NCBI RefSeq assembly: GCF_030068605.1
Contig: NZ_JASJOU010000021.1
Coordinates: 1-64,000 of the forward strand
Direction: 5' to 3'
Length of the DNA stretch: 64,000 nucleotides
DNA from: Xanthocytophaga agilis
GTDB lineage: Bacteria; Bacteroidota; Bacteroidia; Cytophagales; 172606-1
Numbering within the stretch: the first letter of the stretch is position 1; the number at the start of each line of letters is the position of its first letter. Both the position numbers and the translations under genes were made by a program. Below the pieces are notes generated by a model, which saw nothing but the letters and a program-made list of their open reading frames with translations, ran no database searches and had not been told where the DNA came from. Shown piece after piece: positions 16,141-24,938 of this stretch.

Positions 16141-19100
16141 TTAAAAGCTTACATTCAGACCTAAGGTGAAGGATCTTGCTTGTCCTACGGAGTTCTTTTC
16201 TACACCAGGCGTTGTATTGGAATTACCATTAACAGACGATTCCGGATCGGTACCTTTATAGGGAGTAAGCAGAAATAAATTGGAGCCCTGTGCATATACC
16301 CGAATACCACTAATACCTGTTTTCGTAAATAACACATCTGGTAAACGATACCCTATTGAGGCATTTTGCAGACGTAGGAAATCTGCTTTTTCTGCGTTGG
16401 TAGATACAGGAAACGAAGAGCCACTGGAAGTCTGATCATTATACACCAATCGTGGTATATCTGTAATATCACCTGGTTTTTGCCAGCGTTTCAGAATTTC
16501 CGTTGAGTTATTGTAAGCTCTCTGATCAAGCAAGGTAGCTCTGGTACCATTCATGATCAGGTTTCCACCTGAGAAGGTAAAGTTTATACCCAGATCAAAG
16601 TTCTTATAGGTAAATGTATTACTTAGACCTCCATACCACTTAGGAAGCGCGTTGCCAATCAGATAATAATCTGCTCCGGTAATAGCGGCTGCTTTAGTCC
16701 CATCCAGATAGGTCCACTGACTTTGACCAGGTGCTACTACCTGACTATACTGTACTTTTTCTCCTTTTTTATTGATAAAGATCCTGCGTCCGTTTTCAGG
16801 ATTCACACCTGCTGTTTTGGCACCATACAAACTACCTACTGAATGCCCTACACGGGTGATGTTTGTGGTTTCATAGGATACGTGGGTAGTACCCACAATG
16901 TCTGTATTTCCGTCTGCCAGAGCCGTTACTTCATTGCGCAGATTGGTATAATTCAGAGCAGCATTCCAGGTAAAATCTCCCTTCCGGATGATGGTAGCAT
17001 TGATACCTACCTCGATTCCCCGGTTGTACATAGATCCGACATTGCTTAGAATAGCCCCGCCTGGTATCCCTTTGGACACAGCCTGTGGCGCACTTAGAAT
17101 CAATCCGTTTACATTATTATTGAAATAGGTAAGTTCCAGTTGAAGTCGATCATTCCAGAATCCCAGATCCGCACCGATGTTAGTCTGGTCACTGGTTTCC
17201 CAGCCCAGGTTCTGATTACCTGCCTGGGAAAGAGCCCAGGTAGGAGCACTTCCATATAATGATCCACTATACAACTCCAGTGCACTAAAGGCATTACTCA
17301 GGTTTCCGTTACCTACTCTCCCCCAGCTAGCCCGTAGTTTTACATTACTTAACACAGCGGCAAAAGGAGTATTTTTGTAAAATGCTTCTTCAGACAATGC
17401 CCAGCCAGCTGATACCCCACCAAAGTTTCCATACTTCTTACCACTACCTAAAGCAGAATTTCCATCACGTCTTAAATTGACGGTAACAAAATATCTCTTG
17501 TTCCAGTCATAAGTCAAACGAGAGAAAAACGACAAATATGCACGTTCGCTGAGATCATTATCAGAAGCAGAGATAGCACCCCAGTTGCCCTGATAATTAT
17601 CAAAGAAAGCGTCCGATACCTGAGTCCGGGTCGCTCCCCAGGATGAGTTAGTAAATTTTTGCACATCGTATCCAGCCAACACAGATAGTGAATGTTTTCC
17701 TCCAAATGTCTCTGCGTAGATCAGCGTATTGGTCCAGTTCCAGTTATCACGTACTGCTGACACATTACTCACGGCCCCTTTACTAGCAAATCCATTGCCC
17801 TGTGTAGGGCTATCAAAACTCACGTTTTCAGTACGTAGACGATCTATTGCATAAGAAGTAGTGAAATCCAGGTTTTTCAGCAACTTGGCAGTTGCCCCAA
17901 AAGATCCAATGATCCGGTCATTCTCAGAGGTATATCTATTCAGTTCCAGCAACGCAACCGGATTCCCAAAATTACTTACTACCTGGTTGTTGCCCATACC
18001 AATTGTATTGAGATTGGTCTTACTGATGTTATATGAACCGTCCGGATTAAATGCAGGTACATTAGGAGGTAGTGCAATAGCCAGACGAGCTACCCCAACC
18101 AGAAAGAAATTTGAACTTGGCAAAGATCCGGCATAAGGTGATGCATTATAGGATGTATTATAAGAAACACTTCCTTTTAATTTAAGCCATGAATTCACCT
18201 CCTGGTCTATATTAAACCGTATGGACTTGCGTTTAAACTCATTCGCTTCCAAAAATCCTTTCTGATTAGTATAGTTGGCTGAGAAATAGTAGGTAGTAGA
18301 CTTAGTACCACCAGACACACTTACATTGTGGTTTTGCGATACACCGGTCCGATAGATGTAGTCATACCAGCGAGTATCGATTGGTGATCCATCCTCATTT
18401 TTATTCTCAAAAAACAATGCAGAGGCGACTTTATCATTGTTCTCATTTCCTCCCAGAATCTTGGCGTTCAGTACAGCTTCATTTTTAATGGCGATGTATT
18501 GTTCAGCATTTAGTAGCTTAGGTAAACGCACTACATTCGAAATGCCACCCCAGGCTTCGTAGGTGATACGTGGCTTACCTGACTTACCCCGTTTGGTTGT
18601 AATAAGCAATACACCCGCAGCAGCTCTCGATCCATAGATAGAAGTAGAAGCAGCATCTTTCAATACATCAATGGATTCGATATCAGCTGGATTGATATCT
18701 CCCAGTGGATTATTGGGAACCGCAGTACTAGATGAAACGTTACCTGTATTGATCGGAATACCATCTACAACCACGAGTGGGTAAGAACTTAGAGAAATAG
18801 AGTTTACTCCCCGTACCCGAATCACCGGAGGGTTATTAAGTACCCCATTGGGAGCCGCAATACTTACTCCGGCAGCTCTTCCGGATAAGGCTTGATCAAA
18901 GCTCTGCACAGGTATGTCTTTGATAGCATCACCTGTGACACGGGCTGCAGATCCTGTAAACTCAGCCTTTGTCTGGGTTCCATATCCTACCACTCGGACT
19001 TCTGTCAACTGGTGTGTGTCCTGAGTGAGCTCAATTGTCAGAGTGTTCTCAGTTCCTACGTTTCGTTCAATAGCACTATAACCTATGAAAGAAAAAATAA

Positions 19101-19416
19101 GAACAGCATTATCAGGAACAGACAAGCTAAACTTTCCGTCTTTGTCTGATACAGTTCCCTGAGTAGTCCCTTTAATTACTACAGATACTCCAGGTAATGG
19201 ATCTCCGGTTTGTTTATCTTTTATGCTTCCGGTTATTGTATGATCTGCCAGCACAGAATAGATAAGACTTGTGTGTATAGAAGACTTTTCTGTCAATGTA
19301 GCGGATTTGGCTGCTGCAGAATGGGTAAGAAGCAATAAGCTCCCTAATGCACTTACTACTATTCTGGTACGATCTGAGGCTGCTAACCAGCGAATGTGTG
19401 TATATGTTTTTTTCAT
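16141..19416 (-). CDS. SusC/RagA-like TonB-dependent outer-membrane transporter 1
   Basis: A 1091-residue protein when started at the ATG at 19416 (MKKTYTHIRW). A longer frame reaches 19518 but runs across an inverted repeat. After the signal peptide comes a carboxypeptidase-regulatory-like domain (TGSIKDKQTGDPLPGVSVVIKG), then a TonB-dependent plug with the SusC signature (VRVVGYGTQTKAEFTGSAAR, VVVDGIPI, DVLKDAASTSIYGSRAAAGV), and a 22-strand barrel ending in FTLGLNVSF. It imports a ligand across the outer membrane using TonB energy. Paired with the SusD at 14660-16123. Part of the operon starting at the SAM riboswitch (24179-24288). A hairpin (19514-19543) precedes it and may tune its expression. 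Confidence 0.95.
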   Translation of the reverse strand: MKKTYTHIRWLAASDRTRIVVSALGSLLLLTHSAAAKSATLTEKSSIHTSLIYSVLADHTITGSIKDKQTGDPLPGVSVVIKGTTQGTVSDKDGKFSLSVPDNAVLIFSFIGYSAIERNVGTENTLTIELTQDTHQLTEVRVVGYGTQTKAEFTGSAARVTGDAIKDIPVQSFDQALSGRAAGVSIAAPNGVLNNPPVIRVRGVNSISLSSYPLVVVDGIPINTGNVSSSTAVPNNPLGDINPADIESIDVLKDAASTSIYGSRAAAGVLLITTKRGKSGKPRITYEAWGGISNVVRLPKLLNAEQYIAIKNEAVLNAKILGGNENNDKVASALFFENKNEDGSPIDTRWYDYIYRTGVSQNHNVSVSGGTKSTTYYFSANYTNQKGFLEANEFKRKSIRFNIDQEVNSWLKLKGSVSYNTSYNASPYAGSLPSSNFFLVGVARLAIALPPNVPAFNPDGSYNISKTNLNTIGMGNNQVVSNFGNPVALLELNRYTSENDRIIGSFGATAKLLKNLDFTTSYAIDRLRTENVSFDSPTQGNGFASKGAVSNVSAVRDNWNWTNTLIYAETFGGKHSLSVLAGYDVQKFTNSSWGATRTQVSDAFFDNYQGNWGAISASDNDLSERAYLSFFSRLTYDWNKRYFVTVNLRRDGNSALGSGKKYGNFGGVSAGWALSEEAFYKNTPFAAVLSNVKLRASWGRVGNGNLSNAFSALELYSGSLYGSAPTWALSQAGNQNLGWETSDQTNIGADLGFWNDRLQLELTYFNNNVNGLILSAPQAVSKGIPGGAILSNVGSMYNRGIEVGINATIIRKGDFTWNAALNYTNLRNEVTALADGNTDIVGTTHVSYETTNITRVGHSVGSLYGAKTAGVNPENGRRIFINKKGEKVQYSQVVAPGQSQWTYLDGTKAAAITGADYYLIGNALPKWYGGLSNTFTYKNFDLGINFTFSGGNLIMNGTRATLLDQRAYNNSTEILKRWQKPGDITDIPRLVYNDQTSSGSSFPVSTNAEKADFLRLQNASIGYRLPDVLFTKTGISGIRVYAQGSNLFLLTPYKGTDPESSVNGNSNTTPGVEKNSVGQARSFTLGLNVSF

Positions 19417-19513
19417 AAAAGGGTTAGGTATAGATAAAGCAAGACCCGCCATCTGAATTTCAGACGGAAAAATCAAATCGATAAAGGTTATTGGGGATTT
19501 ATCCTGTGCCAGT

Positions 19514-19543
19514 ACCAATTTCTGTATAGAAACAGAAATTGGT
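19514..19543. promoter_or_regulatory. Hairpin between DUF1684 gene and SusC 1
   Basis: A 12-bp perfect inverted repeat, ACCAATTTCTGT / ACAGAAATTGGT, with a 6-nt loop. There is no T-tract on the minus strand, so it is probably an mRNA processing or stability hairpin within the operon rather than a full terminator. Confidence 0.5.
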
Positions 19544-19577
19544 TACACAAGCACAGTGTTGGTGGATGAAGTAGTTG

Positions 19578-20459
19578 TTAATGATGGTCCCCGTAGGTTT
19601 TCTCACCAGCCAGAATAGAAGCTGTCAGCCTGTTTTGTTTGGGAGGAGTCGGACAGGTAGCATAGGGAGAAAATGCACAGGGAGGATTGTAGGCTTTATT
19701 AAAATCAAGCCAGGTATATCCATCTGCATCAGGGCCGGGAGCGTCCAGAAAACGGCCTCCGCCATAAGTCTCATCTCCATTGGTCTTATCTGCAAAGATA
19801 AAGTGCAGACGTTCTTTTGTACCGACAGCATCCAGGGTATATTCTTTGCCCTGAACTGTAAATACCAGCTGGCCAGGAGATTCCTGCTCATATGTTCTGC
19901 CTGTTATATCTACAATTGATATCTTCTTACCGGCAGTAGGTACAAATTTCGCTTTTAGTTTCCATTTCTGATCAACAGGGTAGGTATCGATTCCTTTAAA
20001 ATTCTTTAAAGTCGGGCTTTCCAGGTCGCGTAATCGCACAGCATATTTGTTTCCACGCTGAATCACAAACCAGCGCAGTGACTTATGCTTCAATACTCTC
20101 GGACTTTCAGAAGGAAATATTTGTTGTTCGCTTATAGGCTGTTCTCCTTCAAAAATCTGAGCATCTTTGTTGGCGATTAGTGTTACCTTGCCTTCTTTCA
20201 GAATAAATTTTCCTAAAAAGGCGTTGCTACGATCCTTAGGAAATACCACAGCGTTAGAAGCATCTCCACCAAATGTATTTTCGCCTTCTTCCAGCCAGTA
20301 TAATCCAGCTAAATTCAGCCATCCGTCTTCTTTCTTCAAACTCTCAATACGCTTCTGATGCCATTCTTTAATTTCTGCTTCATAAGGGGCCTCTCCTTTG
20401 AATGCAACAAGAATCAGCGAAAGTAAAACGAAGGGTAAATAACTTTTTGATACATTCAT
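19578..20459 (-). CDS. DUF1684 family secreted protein
   Basis: A 293-residue protein with an N-terminal hydrophobic signal (SYLPFVLLSLILVAF). The body matches DUF1684: EIKEWHQKRIESLKKEDGWLNLAGLYWLEEG near the start, and the diagnostic ending YNPPCAFSPYATCPTPP then QNRL. The function of this family is not established. Members are periplasmic or lipid-anchored in Bacteroidota and widespread elsewhere. Here it lies between an unknown secreted protein and SusC in one operon, which ties it to the import system. Full length. Confidence 0.9.
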   Translation of the reverse strand: MNVSKSYLPFVLLSLILVAFKGEAPYEAEIKEWHQKRIESLKKEDGWLNLAGLYWLEEGENTFGGDASNAVVFPKDRSNAFLGKFILKEGKVTLIANKDAQIFEGEQPISEQQIFPSESPRVLKHKSLRWFVIQRGNKYAVRLRDLESPTLKNFKGIDTYPVDQKWKLKAKFVPTAGKKISIVDITGRTYEQESPGQLVFTVQGKEYTLDAVGTKERLHFIFADKTNGDETYGGGRFLDAPGPDADGYTWLDFNKAYNPPCAFSPYATCPTPPKQNRLTASILAGEKTYGDHH

Positions 20460-20526
20460 GGTTCTAGTCTTGTTTAGGTTGAATGATAAGTATATTGTTG
20501 TCTGGTGGCTCTAACGGACTTTACAT

Positions 20527-21294
20527 CTATTGAATGACAAAGTTGATCTTATCTACCCCTGTGTTTTTGGTTACTTTGTCATAGGCATAAACCTGTATCT
20601 CATAACTACCTTTGTCTGACACAGGAAGCAATCCCTCGAAAATATTATCCTGAATACTTTTCAGTACCACTTCATTCTGAGGAGTACTGTCTTTCTTCAC
20701 CAAAGCTTTTACATCAATGTTATCTGCATTCCATATACCTCCTTTGTTGATCACACAGCCACACATCATTACAAGATTAATCCTGATTTTCACCTGGTTA
20801 TTTTTTAACGAAGCAATCTGAATTACCTGATGTGTCTGTGGTTCCAGAATGTCCAGAATAAAACCTGGAATCTCTAATACAACTCCTTCCCCATCTATTG
20901 CTTTTCCGGGTATAAGCCATAGTTGTGTACTAGCGGTTACAGCCGCAGATTTACGATTTACAGGCGCAATAGCTTCAATAGTCACAAATGTTGGTTCTTT
21001 GATATCGATCAATGTCTCAAATTTGGCTGTCTTTTCATCGGTGAGAGGAAGATTACGAGTATAGGGAGTCTTCATAATCAAGTCCGTGTTTCCCGATGCA
21101 CCCGTTGTTAATCCTTTTGCCAGCACTTCTCCAGTCAGATCGCTTCGAATAATAATATAGGCTCCTCCTATGCCTGTTCCAATAAATTTGGCATCTTTTG
21201 CTTTGGCTCTTACAATTACTTTTGTGGGTTGTGCAAATGCGTATAAACTCAGAAAAAGGGTTATCAGAAGTGTACAGATTCTTTCAGGTTTCAT
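20527..21294 (-). CDS. Secreted protein of unknown function in the riboswitch operon
   Basis: A 255-residue protein with a clear signal peptide (LLITLFLSLYAFA, cleavage before QPTK). The mature chain is rich in beta-type stretches. It has two Ig/transthyretin-like blocks: one at about 30-110 with a glycine-rich GTGIGGAYIIIRSDLTGEV, and one at about 175-255 ending YEIQVYAYDKVTKN. MMCGCVINKGG carries two cysteines that could bind metal or form a disulfide. No named family was recognised. It is 24 bp downstream of the TPR gene and in the same operon, so it probably acts with it in the periplasm. Confidence 0.7.
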   Translation of the reverse strand: MKPERICTLLITLFLSLYAFAQPTKVIVRAKAKDAKFIGTGIGGAYIIIRSDLTGEVLAKGLTTGASGNTDLIMKTPYTRNLPLTDEKTAKFETLIDIKEPTFVTIEAIAPVNRKSAAVTASTQLWLIPGKAIDGEGVVLEIPGFILDILEPQTHQVIQIASLKNNQVKIRINLVMMCGCVINKGGIWNADNIDVKALVKKDSTPQNEVVLKSIQDNIFEGLLPVSDKGSYEIQVYAYDKVTKNTGVDKINFVIQ

Positions 21295-21317
21295 TGTATG
21301 GTCGGGAATGGTCTTGC

Positions 21318-23024
21318 TTATAAAGGATATAGTGTTTTGTCACCATATTGCACTACCTGTGCAAGCAATGCAGCATATTTTTTGGTATTTACTGAATCAC
21401 CTTTTTGTTTGTAGACTTTGTATAATCCCCATAGTCCATTGGCTGTATTAGGATGTCTTTCGAGTAGTTGTTCGTAAGCATTAATAGCCTTATCATACTG
21501 ACGAGCTTTCAGATGTGTTTCGGCCAGACTGATCAATACCGGACGTGCATAAGACGGAGGTTCGCTATATCCCAGGTCATCCTCTTTCTGTTTTGCTTTT
21601 TCCAGTAAGGCAACAGCCTCATTATAGTTATTTTCTGCACTTTTAATTACACCCTGCAATTCAAGAGAAGCCACATTCAGGTCATTTAGCCTACGGATAT
21701 TGATAATATCATCAGAATGCAATTGGTGACTATTGCGCCATAACGAAGCATCCAATGCATCTGCATACTTTCTGGCATCAGCGATTTTGTTGCTTTTTAC
21801 CGCATGCATTCCTGAAGCAAAGTAATATAGAGCATCTTTGTAGGCTATGGCTTTGGTTGTATATAAGCTATCCTGATCGAGCCGAATAGCAGCCAGACGA
21901 TCTGCAGCCTTCTTGTAAAATCCAAAGCACAGTTCCATCTTGGCAGGTGCAATTACCCCCTGATAAAAGAAACGGCCTTCATATTTTCGTTTGCGTTCTT
22001 TAGTAGCAGGCATGCTTTTCAACTTTTCTGCATATAACAGTGCCGTTGCATACCGTCCATCTTCGGCACAGTTAGATAAAAGATAGTTGATGTTATGAAT
22101 ATAATTCCAGGCGTCTACTTCCGCAATTCCCTGCTCTTTCATATATGCAGAGTCGACAGCCAGCGAAGCAGCAAAGGCATCATACGCTTTTTTGTAGTCA
22201 CCCAACTTATAATACACATGCCCTGGCATATGCACCATATGTCCTGAGGCAGGTGCCAAATTGGGTAACTTGGCAGAACTCTCCAGTGCCTGTTCCGGAC
22301 AGCAGTTTTCCATCAGATGTATCCAGTAGTGATGAGCAGCAGCATTTTCAGGGTAATTTTTCAGCAGATCACGCAAAAGGTATTCAGCATATAGTTGTCC
22401 TTCATGGGGATTCATAGCCGCATCGTACCCTCCCATTTTGCTTAATGCCAGAAATAACTTGGCATCTATGTCTTTCGGATATTTGTGAATGATCAGTTCC
22501 AGCTTCTTCTGATATTCTTTTTTACTCCCATCTTGTTCTTCATCTCTTGCCAGTATTGCGTCTGCGTATAGCTTCTCATGTTCAGAAGCTGTTTCTTTTA
22601 GCTTTTTCAATTGTTGAACGGCTAATAATTTATCGGCTGTAAAGTCATCTCCTTCAATAGCACCAATGGCACTGTATAAACCCCAGTAAGGCATAAGAGC
22701 AACAGAATCAAGCCGAATAGCTTCTTTAAATGCACGATAGGCTTCAAAATCCCAGAAGCAGTGCAATAAAGCAACCCCCTGACTAAAATAAGCCTGTGCC
22801 TGTGCAGAAGACGTTTTTATTTTGAGATTAGAAGATCCAATTCCTTTGAGTAATTGCGGGGCAGGAAGATTATGAACATATACAGTTTCCTGCCGATAAG
22901 CCTGTATATGTGCCAGATGATTATGATCTCCTCCACCCGAATGAGCATGATGCTCTTCCTGTCTCACACGCTGAGCCAATGCGGTAGAGGAAATCAGTAA
23001 CACTAGTAAGAAGTAAAATTTCAT
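21318..23024 (-). CDS. Secreted tetratricopeptide-repeat protein with His-rich N-terminus
   Basis: A 568-residue protein from the ATG at 23024 (MKFYFLLVLLISSTALAQ). The longer frame to 23147 lacks a sensible start. A signal peptide is followed by a His-rich stretch (EEHHAHSGGGDHNH) that could bind metal. TPR helices then fill the chain: AQAYFSQGVALLHCFWDFEA, MPYWGLYSAIGAIEGDDF, then repeats with YDKAINAYEQLLERHPNTANGLWGLYKVYKQKGD at the end. Homologues are periplasmic scaffold-type proteins of unknown role in Bacteroidota. It is second in the riboswitch operon, between YceI and the unknown protein. The function is probably assembly or recognition, which is inference. Confidence 0.85.
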   Translation of the reverse strand: MKFYFLLVLLISSTALAQRVRQEEHHAHSGGGDHNHLAHIQAYRQETVYVHNLPAPQLLKGIGSSNLKIKTSSAQAQAYFSQGVALLHCFWDFEAYRAFKEAIRLDSVALMPYWGLYSAIGAIEGDDFTADKLLAVQQLKKLKETASEHEKLYADAILARDEEQDGSKKEYQKKLELIIHKYPKDIDAKLFLALSKMGGYDAAMNPHEGQLYAEYLLRDLLKNYPENAAAHHYWIHLMENCCPEQALESSAKLPNLAPASGHMVHMPGHVYYKLGDYKKAYDAFAASLAVDSAYMKEQGIAEVDAWNYIHNINYLLSNCAEDGRYATALLYAEKLKSMPATKERKRKYEGRFFYQGVIAPAKMELCFGFYKKAADRLAAIRLDQDSLYTTKAIAYKDALYYFASGMHAVKSNKIADARKYADALDASLWRNSHQLHSDDIINIRRLNDLNVASLELQGVIKSAENNYNEAVALLEKAKQKEDDLGYSEPPSYARPVLISLAETHLKARQYDKAINAYEQLLERHPNTANGLWGLYKVYKQKGDSVNTKKYAALLAQVVQYGDKTLYPL

Positions 23025-23199
23025 CAATACTGTATAGAGTTGTATGGTTGCTGTATTTTGTGAAAGGTAGGAAAGATTGGACTTTGGGCAGGCAATGGCA
23101 GAACCCAAAGCCAAATCAGATTGGTTAATTCCCTTTCTTACATTCACACTTTAACTATAATTATACTTTTACACTTTACTTTAGAGGCTAAAATCTGTT

Positions 23200-23832
23200 T
23201 TATTTCGCTTTTGCAGTAGCAGTAGATTGTCCGGTAGCAACAATGTTTACATCCAGTTCAAAATCGTCGTAGATAAACTTATCTCCAATATTGGGGAAGA
23301 AAGACTTAGAGCCATACTTGATATCGTATTTGGTTCGGTTTACTACTATCTTGGCAGTTGCTGTAGCTTTATCTTTTTCGATCTTCGCAACAGCTGGGAA
23401 GTTAACTGTGTTAGTTACACCTTTAATGGTTAGCTTTCCGGAAAGGTCATAGGCATCTCCTCCTTTTGGGGTAGCAGAAGTGATTGTCAGAGTAGCTTTT
23501 GGGAACTTCTCTACACCAAAAAAGTCATCGCCTTTTAAATGTTTTACCAGTTTGGCGTTTTGCTCACTATCTGTAATATCGGTAACAGTGATTGTTCGTG
23601 TATCAATTTCAAAAGTTCCACCTTTTAGCTTACCATCTGTTACAATCAGATTGCCACTGGTCAATGCAATGTTGCCTGTATGCTGACCAGTAAATTTCTT
23701 ACCAGTCCAAACTAATTTACTGGCTTGTGTGTCTACTTTCAGAGTTGTTTGTCCCTTAGACGTTTTGTTTCCGATAAAGGATACTAAAACAGAAGCGACA
23801 ATAGCAAGGAATAAAAAGGAAATACGTTTCAT
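23200..23832 (-). CDS. YceI-family periplasmic lipocalin-like protein
   Basis: A 210-residue protein with an N-terminal signal (ISFLFLAIVASVLVSFIG). The YceI fold is clear: TLKVDTQASKLVWTGKKFTGQHTG at the start, HLKGDDFFGVEKFPKATLTI in the middle, and SGKLTIKGVTNTVNFPA later. YceI proteins bind isoprenoid quinones or other long amphiphiles in a lipocalin-type cavity. First full-length gene behind the SAM riboswitch (about 220 nt after the short leader ORF). In this setting it could carry a lipid or quinone for a respiratory step, but that is inference. Confidence 0.93.
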   Translation of the reverse strand: MKRISFLFLAIVASVLVSFIGNKTSKGQTTLKVDTQASKLVWTGKKFTGQHTGNIALTSGNLIVTDGKLKGGTFEIDTRTITVTDITDSEQNAKLVKHLKGDDFFGVEKFPKATLTITSATPKGGDAYDLSGKLTIKGVTNTVNFPAVAKIEKDKATATAKIVVNRTKYDIKYGSKSFFPNIGDKFIYDDFELDVNIVATGQSTATAKAK

Positions 23833-24049
23833 AATTACTGTTGGTTTAGTGGTAAATCAAAAGATAAAACTTGCAGTAGCCGTGAATATCTCTCAATCCA
23901 GGGTTCTGGAAGCAATTGGTTATAGGTAGTTGTTGATTGGTTACTTATTTTTCGATTGTAAAGACAAAGCATTTCCACCCTACCAACAAAGGCAGTTCGG
24001 CAGACAGTACATGTTTGTGATTACAAATAATAGCAGAGAGAAATTTCTG

Positions 24050-24172
24050 TCAACAACCACTATCTTCATAGTAGCTTGTTATAGTATAATCCATAGGCTC
24101 AACTAAGAAATAGTACATCCCTGTTGTGTGCAATAGACGTCTTACAAATGTTGAGAATAGGAGTTGTTTCAT
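24050..24172 (-). CDS. Leader ORF of 40 codons directly behind the SAM riboswitch
   Basis: The ATG at 24172 is 6 nt past the end of the riboswitch P1 stem. The ORF reads MKQLLFSTFVRRLLHTTGMY, then FLVEPMDYTITSYYEDSGC, then TGA. It is basic and hydrophobic in front and acidic and Tyr-rich behind. Position and size suggest a leader peptide or small membrane-associated protein translated under riboswitch control. No family was recognised. The orphan riboswitch copy is also followed closely by a short ORF (38017-38064), but the two peptides do not resemble each other. Confidence 0.4.
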   Translation of the reverse strand: MKQLLFSTFVRRLLHTTGMYYFLVEPMDYTITSYYEDSGC

Positions 24173-24178
24173 CGTCTT

Positions 24179-24288
24179 GTTAATTTATCTTTACCAAAAT
24201 GGTCAGGATGTAGCACTGTTTCCGGGTGGTCAGAAAGTTGCTGGAAGTTCTGCGAGCCTGTTCTCTCCCTTCCTCTGTATAAATTAAC
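24179..24288 (-). ncRNA. SAM-I (S-box) type riboswitch, copy 1
   Basis: P1 closes perfectly: GTTAATTTAT (24288-24279) with ATAAATTAAC (24188-24179). Inside are SAM-I core landmarks in order: AGGGAGA...CAGGCTC, GAACTTCCAGCAAC (compare GAAnCCnGGCAAC), CAGTGCTACATCCTGACC (compare GGTGCTAATTCCTGC), a short P4 (ACCA/TGGT) and AAAGATAA. SAM-I riboswitches normally shut off methionine and sulfur genes when S-adenosylmethionine is abundant. Here the downstream genes are YceI, TPR, DUF1684 and SusC/D, an unusual regulon. I see no terminator hairpin between P1 and the leader ORF, so control may be translational. Confidence 0.75.
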
Positions 24289-24322
24289 TAATTAATGGTG
24301 GTGCTTAATTAGTAAGATGATG

Positions 24323-24353
24323 CAAATGTAGAGACTAATTTGTGATTTCCAAA
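24323..24353 (-). promoter_or_regulatory. Promoter of the riboswitch-SusC/D operon
   Basis: Minus strand TTTG (24353-24350), a 19-nt spacer, then TACATTTG (24330-24323): an exact Bacteroidota consensus. Transcription would begin near 24317, just ahead of a 9-bp hairpin (ACTAATTAA / TTAATTAGT) and the riboswitch. Confidence 0.8.
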
Positions 24354-24358
24354 TCATT

Positions 24359-24379
24359 TCTCTACTTTTTCTGTAGAGA
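24359..24379. promoter_or_regulatory. Shared operator TCTCTAC-N7-GTAGAGA, site 1
   Basis: A perfect 7-bp palindrome arm pair with a 7-nt A/T spacer, ending 5 nt upstream of the -33 box. The same element stands at the same place in the SusC 2 promoter (37591-37611) and in the orphan promoter (37808-37828). The position just upstream of -33 suits an activator. Confidence 0.7.
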
Positions 24380-24405
24380 TTATGTATTTATATATTTTTC
24401 AACTT

Positions 24406-24600
24406 TTAGGTTAAAAGAAAATAGTCAAAGAATACATCTTTGTGATAGTGCAAGAAGTATATTCCTATGTCAAATACTATAAATAAAAAGGTCTGAATCA
24501 ATAAGACCAATAATATCTTTTCGAATCTAAGAAAGCTTACGGAAGAGTTACACCCAAAAAAGATCGTATTTGCTAATAAAATTAGTAATAGTAACCGCAT
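24406..24600 (-). CDS. Possible small membrane protein
   Basis: A 64-codon ORF with a hydrophobic start (MRLLLLILLANTIFFGC, lipobox-like) and a second hydrophobic run (LLVLLIQTFLFIVFDIGIYFL). It could be a small inner-membrane protein or lipoprotein. AT-rich DNA often encodes hydrophobic ORFs by chance, so support is weak. Confidence 0.3.
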   Translation of the reverse strand: MRLLLLILLANTIFFGCNSSVSFLRFEKILLVLLIQTFLFIVFDIGIYFLHYHKDVFFDYFLLT

Positions 24601-24690
24601 ATTCTGGTATTGTCTCTAACACTTCAAGTATCTATAAAGAGTGGGTTTTGGAGCAAAAAAATCAAGTTTTGGGTCATTATAGTTCTATCG

Positions 24691-24918
24691 CTACATTTTT
24701 GTACTAATATAATAAACCTTTTTCTCTTTTGGGTTAACGAAAATAAGTTCTGCTGCTGAAGGAGTAACACCATAACAATAAATACTCTGAGGGTAAACAT
24801 AGAAGTCTTCTGCCCTTAGTTTTTCTACTGTCGGAAACCATGGTGTCTTATGTTGACAATTACCAACAAAAGTTACCGCTTGATCTAAACAGTTGGGAGG
24901 CTGTCCATCCGATACCAA
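24691..24918 (-). pseudogene. C-terminal fragment of an unrecognised protein, out of frame with the preceding gene
   Basis: The 75-codon frame lacks a good start (TTG only, TAG just before) but reads like real protein: PPNCLDQAVTFVGNCQHKT, then PWFPTVEKLRAEDFYVYPQS and PSAAELIFVNPKEKKVYYIS to the stop. It follows the ORF at 24939-25277 by 20 bp in another frame. The two may once have been one gene or a coupled pair. The family is unknown. Confidence 0.4.
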
Positions 24919-24938
24919 TTTCTTGATCTACTGTCATT

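Larger units (their letters stand above)
24177..24383 (-). repeat. Promoter-riboswitch cassette, copy 1 (inverted repeat of 37804-38010)
   Basis: These 207 bp match 37804-38010 in reverse complement with 3 substitutions and no gaps (204/207). The copy contains, in transcription order, the TCTCTAC palindrome, a full promoter, an upstream hairpin and the riboswitch. Similarity ends sharply at both edges, and the flanks are unrelated. Confidence 0.95.

Noticed and set aside
14660-24288. The SAM riboswitch might belong to a methionine gene on the other strand
   Set aside because: Promoter, aptamer polarity and downstream genes all point leftward, and no methionine gene is present in the window.
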